Below are positions 23,725 through 35,051 of a stretch of 64,000 bases of DNA, piece after piece. Within the stretch, counting starts at the first letter, position 1; each line of letters starts with the position of its first letter. The stretch lies in NCBI RefSeq assembly GCF_004379255.2, contig NC_056041.1, positions 682,001 to 746,000 of the forward strand, written 5' to 3'. Source of the DNA: Salvia splendens. Taxonomy: Eukaryota > Streptophyta > Magnoliopsida > Lamiales > Lamiaceae. The translations under genes were made by a program, and so were the position numbers. A model generated the notes under the pieces. That model was not told where the DNA came from. It searched no databases and saw nothing but the letters and a program-made list of their open reading frames with translations.

Positions 23725-26700
23725 ATGTCTACCACGAAGTTCGACGTTGAGCGGTTCACCGGCGAAAATGATTTCGGCCTGTGGAGATTGAAAATGAAAG
23801 CTGTTCTTATGCAGCAAGGAGTCTGGGATTATGTCAAATCCAAGGCGGATGAGGAGGAGATTCAAGGAATGGATGCGGCGAAATCTCAAGAACTGGAATA
23901 CAAGGCGTATAGCTCGATTGTCTTGTGCCTCAGCGATAGAGTCTTGAGGGAGGTTCAAAAGGAAGATGATGCCGCAGGAGTTTGGGAGAAGTTAGAGAAA
24001 ATCTATATGGAGAAGTCGATCTCAAATAGATTGCATCTCAAACAAAGGTTATTCAATTTCAAGTTTTCTGACTCCAAGAACTTAGCAGATCAATTAGAAG
24101 ATTTTCGCAAGTGCATAGATGATCTTGAGAGTGTGGATGATGCCATGAAAGATGAGGATAAAGCTTTGATGTTATTGAATGCTCTGCCTCAGAGTTTTGA
24201 GCAATTCAAAGACTCAATACTTCTTGGAAGGGATTCGAAGGTGACTTTAGAGGAGGTATATTCTGCATTAAAGCTGAAGGGAATGCAGAAATCTGTCAGC
24301 AAGCAAATCGATCAAGCTGCTGAAAGCCTTAATGTGAAGACTGCATCAAAGAAACAATTCAAATTCAAGAAACCCTCATCTGATAAATGGAGACCACGGG
24401 GTGCGAAGGAAGGTGATCAGAAGGAGTCAAGAAGTTGTTTTTGGTGTAAGAAACCAGGACACATCAAGCAAAATTGCTTTGCTTGGAAGAAAAGACAAGC
24501 TGAAAATCACAAAGAAGATGGTACAGCAGCTATCACTGAGGAAATTGAAGAGGCAAGAGCTCTCAATGTGGTGGAGGATAGTCCATTATCAAGGCTGTGG
24601 ATCATGGATTCAGGTTGCAGTTTCCATATGTCCTCCAACCTTGACTGGTTCCAAGATTTAAAGGAATCTGAAGGCTCGGTGTTGCTAGGAGATGATCATG
24701 TGTGTGATGTAAGGGGTGTTGGGAACATATGCTTGAGGATGGAAGATGGATCACTGCGAAAGCTTACTGATGTAAGGTACATCCCATCCATCAAGAGAAA
24801 TTTGATCTCATTGGGACTTCTTGAGAAGATAGGTTATAGATTGACCCTTTATGGTGGAGAAATGCTTGTTACAAAGGATGGCCAGATGATTATGAGAGCT
24901 ATCAGAAGTAATGTACTCTATTATCTACAAGCTGAGCCTATTGATGGTTCTGCAAATTCAACTCAACAAACCATCAATTGGCATACAAGGCTCGGGCATG
25001 TAGGAGTTGCTGGGATGATGCAGTTGGTGAAACAAGGCATAATTCAGATGTCTGAGTCTGATGTACAAAGACACATTGGATCTTGTGAGGAGTGCATACT
25101 TGGTAAGAGCAAAAAATTGCCATATGGAGTGGGCAAGCACACATCGAAAGAGCCTCTCCAATATGTTCACAGTGACATATGGGGACCTGCACCAGTGAAT
25201 AGCCTTGGAGGAGGCAGGTATTTCTTATCCTTTGTTGATGATTTTTCAAGGAAGGTTTGGATAGTAATAATGAAAGACAAGTCAGAAACATTCCAGAGGT
25301 TTCAAGAATGGTGTGTAGGTGTTGAGTTGGAGAAAGGAAAGCCATTGAGGTGTCTTAGGACTGACAACGGGCTTGAGTTCTTGTCCCATGAATTTGATGG
25401 ATTCTGTAAAGATAAGGGGATAAAGAGGCACAGAACAGTCCCTCACAACCCACAACAAAATGGGGTTGCTGAGAGGATCAATAGAACCATTCTTGAAAGG
25501 GTGAGGTGCATGTTAATAGCGTCTGGAATGTCTAAACCATTTTGGGGTGAAGCAGCCTCTACTGCTGTTGTTTTGATCAATAAATGTCCTTCAGCTGCCA
25601 TTGAAAATCAGACCCCAGACAGCAAATGGTATGGATCTTATGGGGATTATTCAAAACTGAGGCCATTTGGGTGTAGAGCTTATGCTCACATAAAGCAAGG
25701 TAAATTGGAACCTAGAGCTCTCAGGTGTGTAATGATTGGGTATCAGATGGGAGTCAGTGGGTACAGGCTGTGGTGCTGTGAGGAAGGGAACAAGAAAGTG
25801 GTGGTTAGCAGAGATGTGATCTTCAAAGAATCTGAAATGCCTTTCCTCAACAAGGATAATCAGAAAGTTCATTTTGAGGTGGAGAACCAGAGAGTAACTA
25901 CAGATGTAACTCAGACTGATCTAAATGCTACATCTGATGTCAGTGGTGGTGGAGCTTCTGGAATGCAAGCTGAAATCAGAACACCAGAGAGAGTGAATGC
26001 TAGAAACAGAGCAAAGAGGAATATTAAGCTCCCTTCTAGATTTAATGATTATGACATGATGCACTATGCACTGGCAGTGGCTGAACAGATGGATTACCAT
26101 GAACCTTCATCTTATAAAGAAGCAATCAGAAGCCCTGAAAAGGATCAGTGGTTGTTAGCTATGCAAGAGGAGATTGATAGCTTGTATAAAAACCACACAT
26201 GGATCTTGGTACTGAGGCCTACTGATCAGAAAACAGTAGGGTGCAAATGGATTTACAAAAAGAAGGTTGAGGCCTTCAACAACAACCATATCAGGTTCAA
26301 AGCAAGGTTGGTGGCTAAGGGGTTCACACAGAGGGAGGGTGTGGATTACAATGAAATTTTCTCACCTGTTGTCAAACACAGCTCCATCAGGCTATTACTT
26401 GCTATAGTTGCTCAAAGAGATTGGGAATTGCAACAACTTGATGTTAAAACTGCTTTTCTCCATGGTGAACTTGAAGAAAAAATATACATGGAGCAACCAC
26501 CTGGTTTTGTGAAGCCAGGAGATGAAAAGAAAGTGTGTTTGCTAAAAAGAAGTCTCTATGGTCTCAAACAAAGCTCAAGGCAGTGGTACCTGAGGTTCAA
26601 TGTGTTCATGCAGAAGATTGGGTTTGAAAAATCTTTGTATGATCACTGTGTGTTCATCAAGAGAAGAGGTGGAGTTGCTGTAGCATATCTACTGTTATAT

Positions 26701-27678
26701 GTAGATGATATGCTGATCTCTGCAGAGCATAAGGAAGAGGTGGAGTTAGTGAAGGCTGATCTGAAATCTGAATTCGATATGAAAGATCTTGGTGATGCCA
26801 AGAAGATTCTTGGGATGGAAATTATCAGAGATAGAGATCACAAGCAGATATGGCTGACTCAAAGGGATTATATCAGTAGTGTGATCAAGAAATTCCAGAT
26901 GGATCATAGCAAACCAGTGAGCATGCCCCTGAGTTCACAGTTCAAGCTCAGCAGCAATCAAAGCCCTAAAGATGATGAACAGAGAAGATAAATGGATAAG
27001 GTCCCATATGCAAACATAGTGGGGAGTATCATGTACACCATGGTGTGTACAAGGCCAGATATCAGCCAGGCAATAAGTGTTGTGAGCAGGTACATGGCTG
27101 ATCCGGGTATACAGCATTGGCAAGCTTTAAAATGGATATTAAGGTATCTCAATGGCACTCGGGATTATGGCATACTGTTTGATGGAAGTAAGAATTTTGA
27201 TACACAGCCTCTATTGGGATATTGTGATTCTGATTTTGCAACTAACATTGACACAAGGAAGTCCCAATCCGGCTATGTTTTCTGCATGTATGGAGCTGCT
27301 GTAAGTTGGAGATCGAGTTTGCAATCTGTGGTGGCACTCTCAACAACTGAGGCAGAATATATTTCCATGGCTGAGGCTGTAAAGGAGAGCATGTGGCTGA
27401 AAGGAATCTGCTCGGATTTTGGAGTCGATCAAGAAGCTGTGACTGTATTATGTGATTCAAATAGTGCCATATGTCTATCAAAACATCAGACATTCCATGA
27501 GAGGAGCAAGCATGTGGATGTTAAGCTTCATTTTGTGAGGGATGAAGTTGAAATGGGCTCAGTAAAGATTGAGAAAGTAGCTACTGAGCACAATGCTGCT
27601 GATATGCTAACAAAGGTGTTACCCGGACTTAAGTTGAAGTATTGCATGGATTTGGTGAATCTGATTCAGCTGGAGTGA
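23725..27678 (+). pseudogene. copia gag-pol polyprotein, one nonsense codon
   Basis: The frame runs from ATG at 23725 (MSTTKFDVERFTGEN) to 27678, broken only by an in-frame TAA at 26989-26991 between the reverse transcriptase and RNase H parts. In order: gag with the FTGENDFGLWRLKMK start; a CCHC knuckle CFWCKKPGHIKQNC near 24436-24477; protease DSG at about 24607; the integrase HHCC finger from about 24980; the integrase core with HSDIWGP, RTDNGLEF and NGVAERINRT; reverse transcriptase with LDVKTAFLHGELEE and YVDDM near 26700; RNase H with TTEAEYISMAEA and DSNSAICL. An upstream in-frame ATG at 23680 overlaps the primer-binding region and is unlikely to be used. With the stop, RNase H would not be made, so this copy probably cannot move by itself. 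Confidence 0.95.
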
Positions 27679-27734
27679 TTGTGGAAGATGGATATGCTCT
27701 GTGGATTGTCCAGTTGTGTCCCAAGGTGGAGATT

Positions 27735-28166
27735 TGTTATGAGGATTGGGGCAAAACTGCACAATCAGTCAAGCTCGGTGTTAGCCGAGCTTAATCGTGC
27801 TCGGTGATTAGCCGAGCTTGCTGGTGCTCGGTATTAGCCGAACTTAGTCGAGTTCGGTGTTGGCCGTTGTTATTAACTAATGCATAGACAAACGTGAGCC
27901 GTCGGATGCGATTAGTTAGTTAGCTTAAATGACAGCCGTTGGATTTGTTTTTGTTGTTAGATTAGTGTTAGTCAAATAGAGTGAGAAAAAGATTTTTCAT
28001 CCATCAGTTTGTAATCTTCCACAAGAAATTGAATACAAGATTTCCATTAATTCTCCGAGAGTTGTTCTTAGCTTTATTCATTTTCATATCGAGTGTTTGT
28101 TCTTCTTGTTCCGGAATCGATCTTGTTGTGATAGCAAGATTGAGTCGCGTATTTGATACCATTACA
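27735..28166 (+). repeat. 3' LTR of the copia element
   Basis: 432 bases, same length as the left LTR with one base different. Ends CATTACA and is followed directly by the GGGTT target copy. Confidence 0.97.
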
Positions 28167-28171
28167 GGGTT

Positions 28172-31100
28172 ATAATGAGTAATGCTAACCAATATAACAC
28201 ATTTAAATTCTAACAAAATGGCTAACGACAGTTTAGGTCTATGATTTAATTGTAATGTAGGAGTAATTTTTTAGTTTTTTTGCTGTTTGTGGTTATTATA
28301 TACTCCTACCTCTTGTTTAACATGATTACAGATAATGTCCTGTAGTGCTTTTTGTTTATGTGTTTTTATTTTTATTTGCTGATTTTCTTCTACAATAATT
28401 TCGAATATTGTTTGTTTTTATCTATTTTATTGATTTGTTGTTTATTTATGTAATGAACTGAGCCTAAATTGATACTTTGCTGCTTGCCATTTTTGCATTA
28501 AAGATCATTTTTTGTATGTTACTAAGCTAATTATTTTCTTATATATAACAAATATTTTAAAAGTTAGTTTTAGAAATTTTATGCTAACTAGTTAATAAAT
28601 TTATATTCCCAAGCTAAATCGATGCATGCTAACAACCTGCGCAAAGGAGGCGACACACGTCTACACGAAACTTCTATCGACTCAAGATCAAAGTAGCTCA
28701 TACTCATTTACATCCAGATTTATACAGATCGAAAATTAAGTAGGCCAATTTTATTTAAGTAGAATATATACGTTCAATATAATGAAAATAAATTTAGAAA
28801 ATTAATATAATTAGGTCAAAATATTGAATCAAAGATAGTAACATGTGAGACAATTATTCCAATAATTATTATACTTATCAAAATCAAGGGACACGTGGAG
28901 GGGCGTAAACCACTTCCTCGTCTACCACGAGGACTTTTATGTAAGGCCTGTATTCAATGGGCGGTTAAATTTGCAAAGCCCAAATTTCATTTTCTTCTTC
29001 TGCTTGATAGTGAATTATTTGTATTGAAAACCCATCATTTTTATTTTTATAAAAACAAAACATTAACATTATAATATATAAATCAGAAATGGAATAAATT
29101 TGCATCTGATAGAAGAATAGGAACCTAAGAGAATTAAAATTGACCATGTCAATTAATCATGACAGCCCCTCTTTGTGCTAAAGATGAAACCATGGAATTA
29201 TTAGGTATGTTTTTTAGACAAGTAGTGTTTCCCAAGTAATATTTATTACTACAAAAATTACTTTTAAGTGGACATGGTTTAATTTTTTCTTTTACCTTTA
29301 CCACACTATCAGAAAAAAGGGCAATAATGACGTATAAGTCATCTAACTCTTTTCTTTGAGTTATTAAGCTTTTCAAATGACCAACGGTCTCATTGTAATA
29401 AAATAATCTATTATGCTTAAATTGATTGCACTCGAGATCATTTGAAAAACTCGAACTCAAAAAAGGCGAATAAAAATTCACAATAAGCTTAGAGTCACGC
29501 GACAAATAATAAGAAAGCAAACTCAAACAACAACTAAACACTCATAAATCATAATCCAACAAGCAAATAACAAACCAACAAAGGTAGCAAAAGGGTTAAA
29601 CAACACAATTGCTCATCACTCGTCATTAATCCACGTAGTTACACTCATGATTATTGCATGAGCATATTGTCCAAATGGAAAACAATTATATCCGACTCAC
29701 ACATGACAGTTTTCAGGGTCGGACGCAAGAAAAATATAGTATATCATATAAACTATATAGTTAAGTTTTGTAGCAATTAGAAAGTTCAATTTTGTAAAGT
29801 GGAGTTAAAACAAAATTTATCTAATTAAATCCCGACATATATGTCCAAAATGTGTGGTTGGAAAGATGATAATTGATGGAGTAGTATATTTTCCCATAAT
29901 AATAAGAATAATGTGGTGGAAGATGATTGTACAAGAGATTATCTAATCAAGTAATGATGCCCAACGACATGAGAGATGATTACATGACAAACAAAGCGTG
30001 ACATATAGCATCCCACACCCACCTTTTTCTTGAGTGGTCACAACTAAATTCCAATTCAATTTTACTCACCATTCTTGTCACGTCTCATGTATTTCTAACT
30101 TATATTTATGAATAAATCGAGTCCAATTGAGTCGAGTAACTCCGACTGTAACATACTCCCAGTGCTCGGTGTAGCTTGCGATTCTTACTAAAGTGTAAGG
30201 TTACATAAATAAATTGAAACACACTTAGAAAAATACAAATTATGAGAATATACAATACAAATTATGAGAATATACAGATATGAGATTGCATATTGGAGGT
30301 AATCTTAACATATATGATCATATCAATTATCTAAATTACCTAAAAAAATGTTTTTTCTAATACTACTAGTTTTTATAAATATTTTTCTCTGCACGTAATT
30401 TGATAGATCTTGTGAAATGTAAGGTGGGAACTACATGGGGTTCACCCAAATAGGTTGTTAAATAAATGCATACTTTTCAAAAGTGTTTACTCTTATTTGG
30501 GGAATCTTCATGTTTTTTGTCTACTACTTATTAGATTTTATTACGTAAGAGGCGTCTGCCAGTATATACTTCTTTGAAAGAGCTAATAAAATATTGCATT
30601 TTATGTTTTTTGGTTGAACTAATGTTAGGTTACTTAATATCATTTATTGGTTGTGATAAACGTTAGCTAGTGTTCGAATTATTGACTTTGCTATATATAA
30701 TGACCCCTAAATCATAATCACTAATTAAAAATTGCAAATAAAAAGAAAATAAATTCATCATAAAAAACATGAGCTATAAAAAAAAGTACTACTACTATTG
30801 TATTAAAATGGTTGGAGCAGTATAACTGTATAACCTGCAACTCTATTAAATTGTTTGCTAAATTTACCAAACATGTTGATGAAGAATTACTTTTGTAGAG
30901 AAAAACCAAAGAAATAAGACAAAGTTATTGCTAGACTCAATTTGAATCTTGAGCTTGTTCTTCAAGGATATTAGTATATTACAACCACTTGATTATTATC
31001 TACTAATAAATCAAAATAAAAGTTAAAAATAAAAATGAACCTTTTAGATTCAAAACGTCTTGGATCATATATTTGTGTAAGAAAGTGGGTGACATTTTAT

Positions 31101-31572
31101 TTGTCGAATTTATACATTCTTTTATATTTTTCAACCCAATACATTTTATTTGTCTAATAAAAGCTTGTTTGAAACGACAAAAAAATAAAATGAGTATTGC
31201 TCGTCAGCACCGGCCCTTGAGCCGTCCAAATTCTGTGCATGCCTTGGGACATGATGACTTGCTCAGTCTCCAATTAAAATTTCAACATGTTTCTGTTGTG
31301 ATTTTTAATGGAGCCTAGTTCCAAATCCCAAATTATACTTGCAATTCACTTTTTAAAGTTATTACATTTGCAACTTAATTAGATCAACTGGATCGAATCA
31401 ACTTCGATGTCTGACTTGCTATATTCTCCCATGGGATCCATCAAATTTAAGAGAGATTTTTAGAAAAAATAAATAAAATTTTGATTAATTGTGATTATTT
31501 GATGTCATATTTATAGAAGAAAATTTATTAAAAAAAATTTGAATAAAAAATTTAACTTGCAGTGCGGCCAGC
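28172..31572. other. gene-poor AT-rich spacer
   Basis: About 3.4 kb without a recognised gene. The minus-strand open frame at 29149-29541 (130 codons) is the longest; it has AT-driven composition and matches no family I know. A 23-base direct repeat (ATACAAATTATGAGAATATACA) occurs twice at about 30233-30276. Confidence 0.45.
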
Positions 31573-32015
31573 TAGGGCTGATAATTCGGTCATCGGTTAG
31601 TCGGTTAACCGATGACCGAACCGATCACCTCTGTTCTCGGTTAACCGAAAACCGCCCCATTCGGTTATCGGTTATATTAGTTTCCAAATTTTGCATGTCT
31701 TGATCGGTTCTCGGGTAGACCAAGAACCGATCGGTTTAACCGATTATTAAATTAAAGAACCGATTAAACACTAAAACCGTAATGCAGTACAAGTGGTGGC
31801 CAAGGTGAGAATTTTTCGTGCGCAACGTCCAAGGATCAATACCTGTAAACTACATAAAAAAAATTTTAATTCGGTTCCGGCTATTCGGTTAGGAACCGAA
31901 CCGAACCTAGGCTAATTCTGTTTCGGTTCCGGTGCTTCAGTCTCGGTTAGGCTTGGGCTCTGTTAACCGTGTTTTCGGTTCGGTTCTAACCGAACCAACC
32001 GAATTACCTGCCCTA
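31573..32015. mobile_element. non-autonomous hAT-like element rich in CGGTT motifs
   Basis: A 443-bp element whose ends are inverted (TAGGGCTGATAATTCGGT against TAGGGCAGGTAATTCGGT on the other strand). The 8-bp flanks CGGCCAGC (31565-31572) and GGCCCAGC (32016-32023) agree at six of eight positions, as expected for an old hAT target duplication. The interior is full of ATCGGTT and AACCGA motifs that pair with each other. The outer bases resemble those of the element at 4896-5456. No coding capacity. Confidence 0.75.
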
Positions 32016-32023
32016 GGCCCAGC

Positions 32024-33805
32024 GGACTGCAAGGCTGCACCGAACCGCCATCAAAGCATAACTAGCTAGTTTCGAACATTCACCGCACCCGATCTCGTCC
32101 CCTCCGTGACCATATGGCAAATTTTTGGATCCCGCTCCCATTTTCGGTATGCATTGTAGAGTACTCTCACTTAGATGTTAGAAGCTAGCTCTATAGTTTT
32201 GTTTCATAAAAAGATTACTAATAAGTTTATGATGCTACTATTTCTCAATCAATCGTTATTATGACATTTCAATTGAAAAGGTACATGTAACCAAACGACC
32301 CAATATTAATTAATTGCATTTAAACTCCAAAACAAAACATGATGAACTAATTGATTACTGCATACTAGTATCGATCAAAGTTTGATTAATTAACTAAATT
32401 TGTGAGAAGTATATGCTCGGTTGTATATAATTATTCGATGTTTCCAGACTGCTTTCGTCGGGCTCTTAAAGTGCTCGATATCGTGGATCGTGGTCATGTG
32501 CTCAAAATACACGGTAGATGCCGAGGAGTGTGTGTGCTCGGTAAAGCCTTTTTTTATAAGCAACTTAGGGCACATGAGTGATTGCTACTATTAACATTAA
32601 AGAAGTGCAATGGCCAAGTTATGTGAATACCTTGGATCTAACATTAAATTTTGGAAGTCCACTGTCCACCTAATTTAGTGCAAGTATATATGTTCTTTTC
32701 CGACATGCACTAACACCCCATCCAAATTAGGCTAAGGTTTGAAAAACGTGAACCACGCTTTTCGCCTGTGGTGAAGATATATAATTACCACCATTCCACC
32801 AAATGGAAGCCATGGAATGGAAAGTGAACAATTAAACCATTCATGGGTGATGGGACCAACACAAATTAAATAAAGGTATTTTTCCAATTTAAGAAATCGA
32901 GATCTAGTGTTACTTATATATGTCGGTGGCATATCCTATAAAATAAATCCATGGAGTATATAAATAATTCTATAAAAAGTATTACAAATTTGTAAACCAT
33001 TGCTATTTCATGAGAGTAAATCAATCAAAATATATGTCATGTATTTTGTACTGCTTATTTTGTATTGCTAGAAATAACAAAGCGTTTATCCTAAATTACA
33101 GCACACAATTTTTTTCTAAATTTTGCTTTAACAACCACTTATATTTATATATATATTTGCAAATTACAACGTTCAAAATTTTCTCTTTCTTGGAAGTACC
33201 CATTTTGTAGCATGGTCTCTGTGAAGGTACATATCATACTTTGTGGCATGGTCTTGGTGAAGGTATAGTAGTATTGCAAAAGGAATAAGTAATTTGTAAC
33301 TGAAATATTCTATAAAATTTTATGAAAGTTACTTCAAGGAATTAATCTCATATTATGGTTAGGTGACTATTATAATATTGACTAACTTTGGTCTAAATAG
33401 TCCACTTCATACTTTTAAAGTTTAATAATAGCCTTATTAATTGGTCCGATAGCTATAACCAAGTAATATTGGGCCTCCACAGATAGATTTTACTATTGGG
33501 CTACTGAGATATTAAGTCCATTGGGCTTTTGAAAGTTACAAAATTATATTTATAAGATCTATTACCTCTAAAACAAACCGACGAGCGTGGTCAGCGGTAG
33601 TTTGTCTGTGTTTTCTTAAATTAATATTTTCAAGCGATTACCCACCGCATCAATCGTTGGCAATGTATTAACATTTTTTGTTGTTGTTATTTTGTCATCA
33701 TCAGTTGAGATTTTCTAACGGTACAGATCATAGTTTGGATTTTATACAATATTTAGAGTTTGCATTTGATTACATCCCCTATATATATGTATGTGGGGAG
33801 ATGAT
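32024..33805. other. AT-rich spacer
   Basis: No gene recognised. The open frames at 32390-32575, 32732-32932, 33010-33210 and 33678-33872 are short and low in complexity. Confidence 0.45.
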
Positions 33806-33922
33806 CCAAATAAAAATGTGCTTAAATCCAGAAATGCAGCCAAATTGTAGCCCTAAGATTATATCCAAATAAAAATGTGCTTAAATCCAGAAATGCAGCC
33901 AAATTGTAGCCCTAAGATTAGA
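33806..33922 (+). repeat. 59-bp tandem duplication
   Basis: Two copies of CCAAATAAAAATGTGCTTAA and what follows, starting at 33806 and 33865. They are identical over nearly their full length, so this is a recent slip or unequal exchange. Confidence 0.92.
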
Positions 33923-35051
33923 TTGACTAAAAATATGGAAGGTCATTAATACTCCGTTTTAAGTCATTTTATAAAATTTGAATTTGATGTATCATATTAG
34001 GTTATTTTTATTAAAATGACCTAAAAATAAACTAATATACAGTCGAATTATTCGGAAATGAGAGAGTGTTGTATAGATGAATATTTATACTATACAAATA
34101 CAAAAATACTATAACTTATTATGATTAAAGTTATAGGACTAGTAACTTATTTTCTTCTCCATGAAGCAATAATAAGAATTTGGCAGTGAATATTTCAGGA
34201 AATAGGACTACTATTTTTTTAGTAAATTAAATTAGGGAAGGGATGAGATAAAATTGCCTAAAAGAAAGGTGTGTTCTTGGTCAAAGTCAGAACCCCCTAA
34301 CACTCCATGAACAAACACCTATAAATTCATACGAATTGACAAATGAAAATACCCAAAAACCCAACCCAGAAACTGGCCAGCACAAATGGCTCCATTGGAA
34401 TTTGATCACACGCGTGCACTTCTACTAATGTATTGTACGAATTTCGTTATCTTTCTCTACATTTTCCATCTCCTGATCCAATCTTGTGCCATTGTTTGTT
34501 AATATATGTGAAAAAAGAAGCAATTTTTGGCCACCCCTTTTGTAATTTCATTGATTCCAATTCAATGTTGAGATGGGTGTGTGAGCTATAGCTTTTAGTA
34601 TGGTTATGTTTTTCAAAGTTAGTTTTTCTTGTTGTGATTTGAGAGTTCAAATTGACTGTTTGTTGGATGTAGCTTATGTTATGTTGTTTATGTACAATAT
34701 ACATAGTTTTTTTTGGTTTCATTGCTGTATCCTTTTATCTTTATCCTTAATTTAGTTTTTTTTTGGTGTTTCGTTATGTACTTATGTTTCTTTTTTGTTC
34801 CATTGTAGTATGAATTTACTACCTTTTGGGCTCAATTTAGCTGTTTTTGTTTATTTACTTAGTTTCTTTTGGCACAATACAGATTGATGGTGCTTACATT
34901 TGACTGCATTCGGAAATTGTGAAATTGGGTTTGATATAAGGGGTAGAGGTTAGGGCAGGTGATTGTATACATGAAAAAAGGAAAATATTGGGGCTAAGGT
35001 TTGGTCTGGTGAAGGGAAAGAGGTCAAATTGTTGAGTGATAAATTGTATCT
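33923..35051. other. spacer and PP2C promoter or leader
   Basis: A decayed MITE-like segment may lie at about 33951-34066 (ACTCCGTTTTAAGTCATTTTA to GGAAATGAGAGAGTG). From about 34700 the sequence is T-rich and leads into the PP2C start, so it is probably the leader, perhaps with an intron. No gene otherwise. Confidence 0.4.

Larger units (their letters stand above)
23246..28166 (+). mobile_element. Ty1/copia LTR retrotransposon, near-intact and recent
   Basis: A 4921-bp element with 432-bp LTRs at 23246-23677 and 27735-28166. Each starts TG and ends CA. Perfect 5-bp target duplications GGGTT lie at 23241-23245 and 28167-28171. By eye the two LTRs differ at one base only (GATGCATAG against AATGCATAG). 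The primer-binding region follows the left LTR; a purine-rich AAGGTGGAGAT precedes the right LTR. The order gag, protease, integrase, reverse transcriptase, RNase H is that of Ty1/copia. The FHERSKHVDVK motif near the end resembles the Tork/Tnt1 type. Confidence 0.97.

Noticed and set aside
24958..25345. minus-strand ORFs inside the copia element
   Set aside because: Shadows of the integrase coding region.
29149..29541. 130-codon minus-strand ORF
   Set aside because: AT-driven composition, no family match, no promoter or splice context.
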